Counted from the first letter of the stretch, positions 33,317 to 41,499 are shown. The stretch: 46,275 nucleotides of DNA from Candidatus Doudnabacteria bacterium (GCA_020429185.1 JAGQLO010000005.1:3341-49615); one strand, 5' to 3'. Notes: generated from the sequence alone by a model not told the origin. Program-made: numbers and translations.

Positions 33317-33319
33317 TTG

Positions 33320-33937
33320 TTATGCGCGTTTGAGTTCCCGTCGACCTTCGAGTGCTTGAATCAGTGTCATGTGGTCTGCGTATTCAAGGTCTCCGCCGGT
33401 TGGAAGTCCTCGTGCAAGACGCGTGAGTCGTAGCTCAACAGGTTCAAATAACTTCGTAAGGTAAAGCGCGGTCGCCTCGCCCTCGAGCGAAGGGTTCATT
33501 GCCAGAATGAGCTCTTTGATCTGGCCAGCCGACTCAGTGACACGTCGCTCAAGCGCATTGATAGAAAGATCCTCGGGGCCCACGTTATCAATAGGGGAGA
33601 TTACTCCGCCAAGTACGTGGTAGCGACCTTTAAATGCACCCGTGGACTCGATAGCAATCACATCGAGCACTTCTTCAACTACACACACTTGTGATAGATC
33701 ACGTGAAGTGTCAGTACAGATGACACAAGGGTCTTGTTCGGCGATGTTGTGACAAATCGCGCAGAACGTTGTTCCGCGCTTGAGTTCAGTGAGTGTAGAT
33801 GCAAATTGATCAAGATCGTCTTGCTTTCCCTTAAGGAGCGTAAAGGTTAAGCGTTGTGCGCTCTTTGGGCCAATGCCAGGCAAGGATGCAAATGCATCAA
33901 TAAGCCGGCGTACCGAAGATGGAAGAAGCGAGGCCAC
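33320..33937 (-). CDS. recR: Recombination mediator protein RecR
   Basis: 205 residues, normal length. Helix-hairpin-helix with LPGIGPKSAQRLTF (19-32), a C4 zinc finger (C59, C62, C71, C74; CAICHN and CVICTD), a Toprim domain with the acidic VIAIESTGAF, and the C-terminal LARGLPTGGDLEYAD. With RecO and RecF it loads RecA on gapped DNA. The start is a GTG at 33937, preceded by AAGGA. It lies four bases after ybaB, the conserved pairing. Confidence 0.97.
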   Translation of the reverse strand: MASLLPSSVRRLIDAFASLPGIGPKSAQRLTFTLLKGKQDDLDQFASTLTELKRGTTFCAICHNIAEQDPCVICTDTSRDLSQVCVVEEVLDVIAIESTGAFKGRYHVLGGVISPIDNVGPEDLSINALERRVTESAGQIKELILAMNPSLEGEATALYLTKLFEPVELRLTRLARGLPTGGDLEYADHMTLIQALEGRRELKRA

Positions 33938-33940
33938 TTG

Positions 33941-34255
33941 TTATCCTTGCAATGTATCAAGATCTGGCATCTCGAGTTCGCCAGAGCGCATCTTCTTTGC
34001 CATCGTCTTCTGAATGTCCTTTACAGCACCATTGATGGCGGTGAGTACAGCCTCTTGCACCTTCACTTGGTTCTCTGGCTGGAGAAGATCTTTGTCAATT
34101 TCAACGGACTGCACTTCCTGGTTTCCGTCCATGGTGATCTTCACCTTTCCTCCCATCGCAGAGCCGGAAGCGGTGATCTCTGAAAGGACGTTCTTCATTT
34201 CCTTGGCTTGTGAACGAAGGTCCTTTACTTCTTTGAGCTTGTTAAACATGGCCAT
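33941..34255 (-). CDS. ybaB: Nucleoid-associated protein YbaB/EbfC
   Basis: 104 residues. Typical content: MAMFNKLKEVKDLRSQAKEM, coiled helix, then the beta strands GGKVKITMDGNQEVQSVEID and the helical dimer interface ending MRSGELEMPDLDTLQG. The dimer binds DNA as a tweezer-like clamp. The adjacent recR is the conserved partner. No Shine-Dalgarno before the ATG and no convincing promoter seen in the 80 bases upstream. Confidence 0.93.
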   Translation of the reverse strand: MAMFNKLKEVKDLRSQAKEMKNVLSEITASGSAMGGKVKITMDGNQEVQSVEIDKDLLQPENQVKVQEAVLTAINGAVKDIQKTMAKKMRSGELEMPDLDTLQG

Positions 34256-34354
34256 AGAGTCGAATAACTAAGGGGAATTACGACGCCTACCGTAGCGCGT
34301 TCCTGGGTCTATGACTAGGTTGACTCTTTAGGGTACTGTGGTACTTCTATGCGC

Positions 34355-34360
34355 TATACT
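34355..34360 (+). promoter_or_regulatory. -10 element placing transcription at the ATG of 34368
   Basis: TATACT ends seven bases before the ATG. A TTGACT at 34320 pairs better with a second candidate, TACTTC (34342-34347), 16 bases on. Confidence 0.5.
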
Positions 34361-34367
34361 AAGTGCT

Positions 34368-34811
34368 ATGAAATACCTCACCTTTGAAGACAGGACCATT
34401 CCCCATTTGATTTCAGCGCCGATTATCTACTCGATGATTATTCCAGTGGTGTTCTTTGATCTGTGGATTGAGCTGTACCATCGTCTCGCTTTTCCGTTAT
34501 ATGGAATCCCGCTTGTAGAGCGAGGCAACTACATTAAGATCGACCGACAAAAACTTTCGTATCTGGATGGGATGCAGAAACTAAACTGCATGTACTGCGG
34601 ATACGTGAATGGCGCGTTGCACTATTGGTCCACAATTGCAGGTGAGACAGAAAAATACTGGTGTGGAATCAAACATAAGAACGAGTCAGGTTTTGTAGAA
34701 CCAGAGCATCACGCAGCATTCACCGAGTTTGGTGATGAGGCGAGCTACAACAGTCAGTACAAAGAAGCCCCAAAAACGACAGAGGAGCAGCCTTCACGGA
34801 AGCAGGCTTAA
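34368..34811 (+). CDS. Conserved protein with membrane-associated helix and Cys cluster
   Basis: 147 residues beginning MKYLTFEDRTIPHLISAPII. A hydrophobic helix (about 17-42, SAPIIYSMIIPVVFFDLWIE) is followed by NYIKIDRQKLSYLDGMQKLN and a Cys group (CMYCGYVNG, then WCGIKHKN), which may bind a metal. The acidic-polar tail ends in KTTEEQPSRKQA. I recognise no named family, though the QKLNCMYCGYVNG motif looks strongly constrained. The ATG follows TATACT by seven bases (predicted leaderless). An in-frame ATG at 34338 would put residues upstream of the promoter and is rejected. Confidence 0.8.
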   Translation: MKYLTFEDRTIPHLISAPIIYSMIIPVVFFDLWIELYHRLAFPLYGIPLVERGNYIKIDRQKLSYLDGMQKLNCMYCGYVNGALHYWSTIAGETEKYWCGIKHKNESGFVEPEHHAAFTEFGDEASYNSQYKEAPKTTEEQPSRKQA

Positions 34812-34850
34812 GTGCGTTTGGATTCGTAGGCGGGACCCGTGCGACGAGTA

Positions 34851-36302
34851 CTACGGCATCATGTCTGTTGCCGCAGCTTGTTGTGTTTCAAGATCCCGGA
34901 AGCTTGCGTTTTGTGAGGCGAAGAACAAATCAATCTGACCGATTGGTCCATTTCGGTGCTTTCGAACGTGTATTTCCGCAATATTTGGTCGTTCCGTGTC
35001 CTTCTTATAGACCGCTTCACGATAGATAAACATCACGACGTCGGCGTCCTGCTCAATCGAACCTGATTCACGAAGGTCAGACAACATTGGAATCTGAGGT
35101 GAGCGGTTCTCCACGGCACGCGACAACTGTGACAGCGCGAGCACCGGAACGTTCAGCTCACGTGCGATACCCTTCAGGGCACGTGAGATTTCAGATACCT
35201 CTTGAACACGATTGTCGCTACTTGCGGACTTATGTCCGGCCATCAGCTGAAGATAGTCAATGACAAGAAGTCCAACGCCATGCTCGGCAGCTAGGCGGCG
35301 TGCCTTGGTGCGTAATTCCATTACATTCAACATCGGCGTATCGTCGATATAGATAGGTGCCTCAGACAAAACACCCATCGCCTCACCAATCCGGCCAAAG
35401 TCATTCGATTCAGGTGAATCCGACAATTTTCCACTTCGCAGTCGCCACAAATCAACACCCGCTTCAGCAGAAAGCATGCGGTCAACCAACTGCTCCTTAC
35501 TCATCTCAAGTGAGAAGATACCGACTGGAATCTTTTCTTCAACACCAACGCGACGAGCAATGTCTAACGCAAACGAGGTCTTACCCATGGAAGGACGGGC
35601 GGCAAGGATGATTAAGTCAGAGCGTTGCAATCCTGATAGGAGATTGTCGAGATCTGCAAATCCAGTTGGGACTCCGCGGATCTTGTTTCCGCCTTTGTGT
35701 AGTTCGTCCAGGCGCTCGAAGGCACCTTCCAGTACTCCCTTAATAGGAGAAAAACCCTGCTTTACCGAAGACTGGCTAATCGAAAACAACTTCTGCTCTG
35801 CTTCATCGAGCACGGTTGTAATCTCTTCCTCTTCGTTCTTGGCAAGCTCAGCGATCTCAGCAGAGGCACGAATCAGTCGTCGAAGCGTAGCCTTACGCGT
35901 TACGATCTGCGCGTAGTGCTTTACATTTGCGGCTGTTGGGGTGGCATTCGCGAGCGTGACAAGCTCTGCGCGTCCTCCGATGGTTTCCAATTCCTTCTTT
36001 TCCTTGAGTCTGTTTGAAAGGGAAACAACATCAATAGGTTCTCCAGAAGATTCGAGGTCGATCATTGCCTGGAAAATCGTTCCGTGGATCTGTCGGTAGA
36101 AATGTTCAGGTGCCAAGAAGTCCGAAACCTGAATAAGCGCATCGCGATCAATCAAAATAGCCCCCAAGACAGACTGTTCCGCCTCGTTATTGTGTGGCGG
36201 AGTAAGCGTGCTCAGCGCTTGGGTGCTTCGTTCAAATGCTGGTGGTGCCGAAGGCCCCGGCGCATCATCGCGATCGCGTGTTTTGGTAGGAGAGGTAGCC
36301 AT
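34851..36302 (-). CDS. dnaB: Replicative DNA helicase DnaB
   Basis: 483 residues. The N-terminal primase-interacting domain (PPHNNEAEQSVLGAILID from about 34) leads to the RecA-like domain with Walker A ARPSMGKTSFALDIARR, FSLEMSKEQLVDRML, Walker B LLVIDYLQLM, LSQLSRAVE and the arginine finger region LSDLRESGSIEQDADVVMFI. The hexamer unwinds DNA at the fork. The start at 36302 (MATSPTK) is used because the -10 lies only 15 bases upstream and would cover a further in-frame ATG at 36326. Confidence 0.98.
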   Translation of the reverse strand: MATSPTKTRDRDDAPGPSAPPAFERSTQALSTLTPPHNNEAEQSVLGAILIDRDALIQVSDFLAPEHFYRQIHGTIFQAMIDLESSGEPIDVVSLSNRLKEKKELETIGGRAELVTLANATPTAANVKHYAQIVTRKATLRRLIRASAEIAELAKNEEEEITTVLDEAEQKLFSISQSSVKQGFSPIKGVLEGAFERLDELHKGGNKIRGVPTGFADLDNLLSGLQRSDLIILAARPSMGKTSFALDIARRVGVEEKIPVGIFSLEMSKEQLVDRMLSAEAGVDLWRLRSGKLSDSPESNDFGRIGEAMGVLSEAPIYIDDTPMLNVMELRTKARRLAAEHGVGLLVIDYLQLMAGHKSASSDNRVQEVSEISRALKGIARELNVPVLALSQLSRAVENRSPQIPMLSDLRESGSIEQDADVVMFIYREAVYKKDTERPNIAEIHVRKHRNGPIGQIDLFFASQNASFRDLETQQAAATDMMP

Positions 36303-36316
36303 GGGAATGACAGGAA

Positions 36317-36345
36317 ACGATACCATGTGGCTAATCCGCTCTCAA
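36317..36345 (-). promoter_or_regulatory. Promoter of dnaB
   Basis: Minus strand TTGAGA (36345-36340), 17-base spacer, TATCGT (36322-36317). The message would begin within about 8 bases of the ATG. Confidence 0.72.
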
Positions 36346-36374
36346 TCGTCCGAATGTGTGTTTCTTGTGGGAAT

Positions 36375-37340
36375 CTATTCTGCTGGCAAAAATAGCTCGA
36401 GGGTTTCCTGAAGAGCATCAACCGTACGAATGGAAGCAAGGCGCTTTCTAAGCTCTTTCGCGCCTGGGAATCCCTTGAGGTACCACAAGAGGTGCTTCCG
36501 GAAGTTAAGAATGCCGCGCTCCTCTCCGTAAAACTCCGACATGTAGGTTGCGTGCAACAAAATCGTTTCTTTGAGTTCCATTGGTGATGGTTCGTGCGGA
36601 GTGTTGTTTGTCAGCTCACGGAAAATCCAGGGGCGTCCGAGTGCAGCCGCTCCCACCATAAACCCATCGATTCCCGTGGCTTCCCGGATGCGATGCATGT
36701 CATCCAGAGTGGCAATGCCTCCGTTTGCGACAACTCGACAAGGTGCCTGCTCTTTCACGCGCCTCAGTAATTCAAGGTTGATATCACCGGTAAATTTTTC
36801 CTCGTATGTGCGGCCGTGAATAGTGAGTCCAGAAAGTTTGTCGAGCGGAAGTTGCATCGCGAATTCATAGACATCTGTGTCGCGAATTCCTGCACGTGTC
36901 TTAAGAGAGAGTGGAACAGAAATACGCTCAGAGATGGCATTGATAATCTCAGAGACAAGCTTTGGATGCTCCATGAGCGCAACCCCGGCACCTGTTTTCA
37001 TGACCTTCTTCGCAGGGCAGCCGCAGTTAATGTCGATACCGGCAGGAGAGAATGCTTGTTCAATCTTTTCTGCGGCATCTGCCATGTATTCTGGCTCATC
37101 ACCAAAGATCTGCATGACAACCGGATACTCTTCTTGTGTGTATTCCAATAACGCCGAAGACTTCGCCCAGTTGTGGTGTAGTCCACGTACGGACACAAAC
37201 TCAGACCACACAAGCGGTGCGCCGTAATGCTTACAGATGCGTCGGAAGGGGGAGTCTGTCACACCGGCCATGGGGGCCAGTGCCACAAGGGGATCGTGTG
37301 TTTCCCAAAAGGTTCCTTTGGCGTTTTCAGGAAGTTGCAT
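36375..37340 (-). CDS. dusB: tRNA-dihydrouridine synthase (DusB-like)
   Basis: 321 residues. FMN-binding TIM barrel: LAPMAGVTDSPFRRICKHYG, then QIFGDEPEYMADAAEKIE, NCGCPAKKVMKTGAG with the catalytic Cys108, SLKTRAG with the conserved Lys, TIHGRTYEEKFTGDI, VVANGGI and GRPWIFRE. It reduces uridines in the D-loop of tRNA with NADPH. Predicted to be leaderless: the -10 box ends seven bases from the ATG. Downstream is dnaB, which has its own promoter. Confidence 0.95.
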   Translation of the reverse strand: MQLPENAKGTFWETHDPLVALAPMAGVTDSPFRRICKHYGAPLVWSEFVSVRGLHHNWAKSSALLEYTQEEYPVVMQIFGDEPEYMADAAEKIEQAFSPAGIDINCGCPAKKVMKTGAGVALMEHPKLVSEIINAISERISVPLSLKTRAGIRDTDVYEFAMQLPLDKLSGLTIHGRTYEEKFTGDINLELLRRVKEQAPCRVVANGGIATLDDMHRIREATGIDGFMVGAAALGRPWIFRELTNNTPHEPSPMELKETILLHATYMSEFYGEERGILNFRKHLLWYLKGFPGAKELRKRLASIRTVDALQETLELFLPAE

Positions 37341-37346
37341 GCGCGC

Positions 37347-37375
37347 ATTAGACCGGAAATCCGGATTTCTGGCAA
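37347..37375 (-). promoter_or_regulatory. Promoter of dusB, leaderless geometry
   Basis: Minus strand TTGCCA (37375-37370), 17-base spacer, TCTAAT (37352-37347). Seven bases after the -10 is the A of the ATG at 37340. Confidence 0.75.
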
Positions 37376-37399
37376 GAAAAAACTGCGCGACAGGCGAGG

Positions 37400-37648
37400 T
37401 TACTCGATGTCGGGCAGTTCGTCCGTATCGACGCTCATGGCTGCAGGACGGGCGGGTGCCGTAGTGGTCTTGCCGATGTTCCGGCGACCGCCCGTCGGGG
37501 CGAAGCCACGCGGACTGTGCGGCAAGCCGGCTCGCGCGCAGGCTGTTCGTCGGCGGCCCAGCAGTTCAATCCCGAGATCGTCCTCGGGGTCGAAGGCGGG
37601 GTCGGACGGATCGGTCACTCGGGCTTGTGGGGGCTTCGTTCCGGACAT
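37400..37648 (-). CDS. Small orphan protein, low complexity, GC-rich
   Basis: 82 residues beginning MSGTKPPQARVTDPSDPAFD, rich in Pro, Arg, Ala, Asp and Gly. It is probably disordered. A very strong Shine-Dalgarno, AAGGAGGG, sits six bases ahead of the ATG, in contrast to the flanking cysS and dusB. Base composition is clearly more GC-rich than either neighbour. No family recognised. No promoter is visible between cysS and this gene, so it may be made from the cysS message; only a weak T-rich sequence precedes the dusB promoter downstream. Confidence 0.55.
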   Translation of the reverse strand: MSGTKPPQARVTDPSDPAFDPEDDLGIELLGRRRTACARAGLPHSPRGFAPTGGRRNIGKTTTAPARPAAMSVDTDELPDIE

Positions 37649-37721
37649 TGGGAACCCTCCTTGAAGGTGCAGCCAGGAGTCTAAAGAAAAGCTGCCTTCA
37701 GTGCAACTACAGAGAGTGTTG

Positions 37722-39164
37722 TCAGCGAAGGTGCCAAGTGGGACCGGTTGGACCGTCTTCTAGCTCAATACCTTCTGCAGCAAGTTGGTCACGGATTTCA
37801 TCTGCGCGCGTAAACTCTTTAGAGGCACGAGCCTCTTCTCGTTCTGCTACAAGGTCATCAACCTCTGCTTTGCGCTCTTCTGAGAGCACGGAAGAAGACG
37901 ATGGGTAGTCGCCAAGAACACCCAGAACACGGTCAAACCAGTTGATGAAATGTTGGGCCGACAATACAAACGCGGCTGCGTCGTCGCCGCCTTTGTCGAG
38001 TAACGCATTTCCATCGCGAACGAAGTCGTACACAGCGGCGAGTGCTTCGGGCGTATTCAAATCATCATCAAGCGCGGCAATGACACGTTCGCGTGCAGTG
38101 GTTTCAAGGATGTGGGTACCAGCGGAGAGATCCTGTTCTGAGTGTGAGAGTCGCTCCTTAAACGTTAGAATACGACGAAGACCTTCTCGGGCTTGTGTCA
38201 TAGCATCCCACGAAAAGTCCATCTTTTGACGGTAGTGAGAACCAAACACGAGGAAGCGGAAATCAAGTGGGTGAAACCCATGCGCTTCAATGTCACCAAG
38301 AGAGTAGAAATTGCCAGCAGACTTCGCCATCTTCTCTCCGCCAACAAGAATATGACGACGATGGAGCCAGTAGTTCGCCATGGGTTTTCCGGTGAGGGAA
38401 GACGTCTGAGCAATCTCAGATTCGTGATGAGGGAAAATATTGTCTTCACCACCTGTGTGAATGTCGAGTTGGTCGCCAAGAAGGGCACGTGACATGGCGG
38501 AACACTCAATATGCCAACCAGGGTAACCTTTTCCCCAAGGAGAATCCCAAACAAGAAGATGGTCTTCAGCGGCGTGTCGCCACAATAAGAAATCTGCTGC
38601 GTTGCGTTTGTTTGTGTCGACTTCTACACGTGCTCCCGCGTTGAGTTCAGTAATGTCGTTTCCCGACAGTGCTCCGTAGTGGGGGAATGTGGTGACGTCA
38701 AAGTACACATTGCCATCTACTTCGTACGCATGACCACGCTCAATAAGCGCCTCAACCATTTCGATTTGTTGCTGAATATACTCAGTGGCACGTGGTCGAG
38801 CTTCTGGCTCGAGCATGTTGAGGGCGTTCTCGTCGGCAATGTAGAGATCTGAATATAGGCGTGCAACTTCTTCAACGCCCTTTCCTTCCTTTTTTGCGGC
38901 AGCAATCATCTTGTCTTCACCGGCATCAAAATCATCTTGTGTCAGATGCCCAACATCAGTGATGTTTTTTACTTGTCGCACAGAATAGCCAGAAGCTTCT
39001 AGCCAACGACGCAGAAAATCTGCAAATAAATAGCTCGCAAGATTTCCAATGTGCGCCCTGCTGTACACAGTGGGGCCACAGTTATACATCAATACCTCTC
39101 CTTCAGTCAGAGGAGTGAAGAGTTCTTTTGCTCGCGATGCGGAGTTGTGGAGATGTAATGCCAT
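37722..39164 (-). CDS. cysS: Cysteine--tRNA ligase
   Basis: 480 residues. Zinc ligand Cys29 and HIGH motif in YNCGPTVYSRAHIGN, KNITDVGHLTQDDFD, GWHIECSAMSRALLGD with the second zinc Cys, HTGGEDNIFPHHESEIAQ and the KMSKS equivalent KMAKSAGNF. The C-terminal helical domain ends near DQLAAEGIELEDGPTGPTWH. It charges tRNA-Cys. The frame stays open to 39371, but that part crosses the neighbour's terminator and the cysS promoter; ATG 39164 (MALHLHNS) is correct. Predicted leaderless. Confidence 0.97.
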   Translation of the reverse strand: MALHLHNSASRAKELFTPLTEGEVLMYNCGPTVYSRAHIGNLASYLFADFLRRWLEASGYSVRQVKNITDVGHLTQDDFDAGEDKMIAAAKKEGKGVEEVARLYSDLYIADENALNMLEPEARPRATEYIQQQIEMVEALIERGHAYEVDGNVYFDVTTFPHYGALSGNDITELNAGARVEVDTNKRNAADFLLWRHAAEDHLLVWDSPWGKGYPGWHIECSAMSRALLGDQLDIHTGGEDNIFPHHESEIAQTSSLTGKPMANYWLHRRHILVGGEKMAKSAGNFYSLGDIEAHGFHPLDFRFLVFGSHYRQKMDFSWDAMTQAREGLRRILTFKERLSHSEQDLSAGTHILETTARERVIAALDDDLNTPEALAAVYDFVRDGNALLDKGGDDAAAFVLSAQHFINWFDRVLGVLGDYPSSSSVLSEERKAEVDDLVAEREEARASKEFTRADEIRDQLAAEGIELEDGPTGPTWHLR

Positions 39165-39170
39165 GCGTGC

Positions 39171-39199
39171 ATGGTAGCGGGGGAACGTAGGAATGTCAT
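39171..39199 (-). promoter_or_regulatory. Promoter of cysS, leaderless geometry
   Basis: Minus strand ATGACA (39199-39194), 17-base spacer, TACCAT (39176-39171). The ATG at 39164 is seven bases after the -10. Confidence 0.72.
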
Positions 39200-39202
39200 C
39201 AG

Positions 39203-39234
39203 GAAAAGAAAAGGCTGCCTTAGGCTGAGGCAGC
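39203..39234 (-). terminator. Intrinsic terminator overlapping the end of the orphan 39220-39744
   Basis: Minus strand: GCTGCCT, CAGCCTA, AGGCAGC, then CTTTTCTTTTCC. The loop contains the TAA stop, so the hairpin also encodes the last residues of the protein. Confidence 0.85.
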
Positions 39235-39744
39235 GGTGGGGTCCGGCGAGGTGTCCGCGTCGTTGTGACCATGAAGTGGGAGCGAGTCGTGTACGACTCC
39301 GGCTTCCAAGAGTTGGTCAACAAGATGCAGCAGGAGGTCGTGTACCTGGCTGACCGTTTGCCATCGGACAAGGCCAGGACGGCACGGGACGGAGCCGGGA
39401 GAGGGTGCCGGTCGGAAGAAATCCAGCTGGATCGCTCCGAACAGGTGACTTGCCTCCGGCCCGAAGTGCCCAGCGATCGCCTCCGCTTGCGCGGCCGTCA
39501 TGGCCTGATCAGGCTCACGCGCTTCGTGAAGCGGTCGAACCGTGAACTGCCGTGTGCCAAACTCCGCTGCTAGGGTGGCAACCATCCATGGGCGCTCACC
39601 TTCGCGGAACTGGCAGCTCGCAGACGCGCCATCCGGGAGACAGTGCAGGAACAAGTACCGTGCCTCCAACCGGATGGTGCCCGCAGCACCATCGCCGATC
39701 AGAAAGACACGATCGTCGGGATACGCTCTTTCTTCTGTGCTCAA
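39220..39744 (-). CDS. Orphan protein of unknown function, GC-rich
   Basis: 174 residues from a TTG at 39744 (TTG AGC ACA GAA), chosen because GGAG lies seven bases upstream; no ATG alternative is as well placed. MSTEERAYPDDRVFLIGDGA starts a mostly soluble protein with strand/helix alternation; GEGERPWMV-like and VHDLLLHLVDQLLEAGVV helices are visible. The C-terminus is polar (HGHNDADTSPDPTAASA). No family recognised. Base composition is GC-rich against the flanking cysS and small genes. One of the six anomalous cassettes; its terminator overlaps the stop codon. Confidence 0.65.
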   Translation of the reverse strand: MSTEERAYPDDRVFLIGDGAAGTIRLEARYLFLHCLPDGASASCQFREGERPWMVATLAAEFGTRQFTVRPLHEAREPDQAMTAAQAEAIAGHFGPEASHLFGAIQLDFFRPAPSPGSVPCRPGLVRWQTVSQVHDLLLHLVDQLLEAGVVHDSLPLHGHNDADTSPDPTAASA

Positions 39745-39778
39745 GGTGCTACTCCAGTGTGGTGACGAGACAAAAGGA

Positions 39779-39799
39779 AATCGCCCGTGAAGGGCGATT
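39779..39799 (-). terminator. Hairpin terminator after the 48-residue gene
   Basis: Minus strand AATCGCCC, TTCAC, GGGCGATT, then TCCTTTTG. The T tract is interrupted, so termination may be partial and the TTG-started orphan downstream may be read through. Confidence 0.65.
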
Positions 39800-39804
39800 G
39801 GGAA

Positions 39805-39951
39805 CTATTCTACATCCGGATCAAGAATGGGACCGAGCTTGTCGGCACCAGACTGCAGGCGGTCGATCATTGGAACGTTCGGAAACCGCGATGCCAAATA
39901 ATCAACGTAGATGGATGAAGAGCGCAACATGTCGAGAAATTCTTGTTTCAT
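39805..39951 (-). CDS. Small protein, 48 residues
   Basis: Opens MKQEFLDMLRSSSIYVDYLA and ends KLGPILDPDVE. Helix-forming first half, acidic end, no membrane segment. It lies between a small membrane protein and a terminator hairpin five bases past its stop, which supports it as a real gene. No family recognised. No Shine-Dalgarno, like the core genes. Confidence 0.5.
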   Translation of the reverse strand: MKQEFLDMLRSSSIYVDYLASRFPNVPMIDRLQSGADKLGPILDPDVE

Positions 39952-39985
39952 AAGAATGGAAAGTGTGTGTTTGGGTGAATGGCGT

Positions 39986-40144
39986 TTATCCAACAAGATC
40001 GTTGAGCATGAGAAATGCCATTCCATAGAGTAATCCACCAAGAAGTGCCACTTGGTAGACCGCCATGGTAGACGTAATCGCGAAGGTGTCCGTCTCAGTT
40101 TGGACGGCGACTGCGGTACGTCGGGGAGGGAGTGGAGCTGCCAT
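39986..40144 (-). CDS. Small single-segment membrane protein, 52 residues
   Basis: Starts MAAPLPPRRTAVAVQTETDT; one hydrophobic segment (VYQVALLGGLLYGMAFLML) fills the second half, ending NDLVG. It lies 23 bases after the Clp-like gene on the same strand and may be co-expressed with it; since both are membrane-bound, an accessory role is possible but not shown. No Shine-Dalgarno or obvious promoter of its own. Confidence 0.5.
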   Translation of the reverse strand: MAAPLPPRRTAVAVQTETDTFAITSTMAVYQVALLGGLLYGMAFLMLNDLVG

Positions 40145-40167
40145 ACGCAATGCAAGTTAAGCACACA

Positions 40168-41490
40168 TTAGGAAGGGGATCCAGAATCGGCTGGGACATC
40201 CGAGTCCTTCGAAGAGTTGTGTCCTTCGTGTCCAGGCGCAACGGACTCTTCAAGTTCTGCCGCAGACTCTGCCCAATCTTGAACAATCTCTTGAATGTCT
40301 GAGGCGTTTACGGACGGCCAAACCGAATCAGACTCAACCTCACGAATCGCAGCCTCAAGCAAAGCGATTTCTTGCTGAAGAGAAATCATGCGCTCGTAAT
40401 GTTTCTTCAGGGCTTTCGGTTGGAGAATCTGGTTCTCCTCTACTTGCAGCTGCTTTAACTCGGCGCGCAGCTTCTGCAGTTTTACTGGTGCATTCGTGAG
40501 ATCTATATGCGCGCGTTCGTTTGCTTCTGCAATAAGGGCAGGGGACTCAAGTGTGTTCTGAGTCTGTTCATCAATCGAACGAAGCTTAACCTTCGCAGCA
40601 GCCTCGTCGATCAAGTCGATGGCTTTGTCGGGCAAGAAACGATCGTGAATGTATTTGTCTGAGAGTTCGGCAGCAGCGCGCACAGCTTCTTCTGTGATCT
40701 GAACGCGGTGGTGTTTTTCATACACATCCTTCAGTCCCATGAGAATTTCGACGGTGATGTCGATGCTTGGCTCACCAATGTGTACGGGCTGGAAACGACG
40801 CTCGAAAGCAAGCTCAGGTTTAATATACTCCCGGTACTCAGCTTCTGTGGTCGCACCAATGGTCTGGAGTTCACCACGTGCAAGTGCAGGTTTAATGATA
40901 TCGGCAGGGTTGACAGCACCTTCCGTTCCCTGAGACTGAACAATCGTGTGAATCTCATCGATAAAGAGAATAATCTGCCGATTCGCAGCCGTGATTTCGT
41001 CTGTGATGGCCTTTAGGCGCTTCTCGAACTCACCTCGGTACTTCGTTCCAGAAATGAGACCGGTGACATCAAGTGCAAGAACGCGTTTTCCCTGAAGAGC
41101 TGTCGTTACCTTTCCGGCAACGATGCGCAATGCAAGACCTTCTGCAATTGCCGTTTTACCGACGCCGGGTTCACCAAGTAGAAGAGGATTATTTTTGCGT
41201 CGCCGAGATAGAATCTGAATCACACGGGCGATTTCCTCGCTACGACCGATCACAGGGTCAAGTTGTCCGAGCGTCGCTTGACGAGTCAGGTCACGAGCAT
41301 AGGCGTCGAGTGTTGGAGTAGGGGAATTCCCTTTACCAGATTTAGAAGCTCGAGCCATGCGAGGGTTGGTAGGGGCAACCGGAGCATCATCCGAATTATG
41401 TTTGCCGCGACTGCGCCAGTACCACATGAGTCCCCCCACGCCGAACAAGATCAGGGCTGTATAGAAGAATTCAGCAGGTCCGTAATCCAT
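40168..41490 (-). CDS. Membrane-anchored ClpA/B/C-like protein with one AAA+ domain
   Basis: 440 residues. An N-terminal membrane segment (about 8-26, [18 protein letters not shown]) replaces the usual Clp N-domain. Then comes the D1 AAA+ module: [20 protein letters not shown], Walker [10 protein letters not shown] (106-114), pore loop GTKYRGEFE (148-156), Walker B LFIDEIHT (175-182), sensor TIGATT and the arginine finger region [10 protein letters not shown] helical lid and a coiled coil of ClpB/ClpC middle-domain type follow (about 330-400, [15 protein letters not shown]). The second AAA+ domain and the ClpP-binding loop are absent. The protein ends in an acidic Ser-rich tail. It may act as a membrane-bound unfoldase or remodelling factor with an unknown partner. 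Start at 41490: TACACT with TGG before it lies ten bases upstream. An in-frame start at 41562 would overlap corA and carries no signal. Confidence 0.88.
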   Translation of the reverse strand: MDYGPAEFFYTALILFGVGGLMWYWRSRGKHNSDDAPVAPTNPRMARASKSGKGNSPTPTLDAYARDLTRQATLGQLDPVIGRSEEIARVIQILSRRRKNNPLLLGEPGVGKTAIAEGLALRIVAGKVTTALQGKRVLALDVTGLISGTKYRGEFEKRLKAITDEITAANRQIILFIDEIHTIVQSQGTEGAVNPADIIKPALARGELQTIGATTEAEYREYIKPELAFERRFQPVHIGEPSIDITVEILMGLKDVYEKHHRVQITEEAVRAAAELSDKYIHDRFLPDKAIDLIDEAAAKVKLRSIDEQTQNTLESPALIAEANERAHIDLTNAPVKLQKLRAELKQLQVEENQILQPKALKKHYERMISLQQEIALLEAAIREVESDSVWPSVNASDIQEIVQDWAESAAELEESVAPGHEGHNSSKDSDVPADSGSPS

Positions 41491-41499
41491 AGTCCTAGA

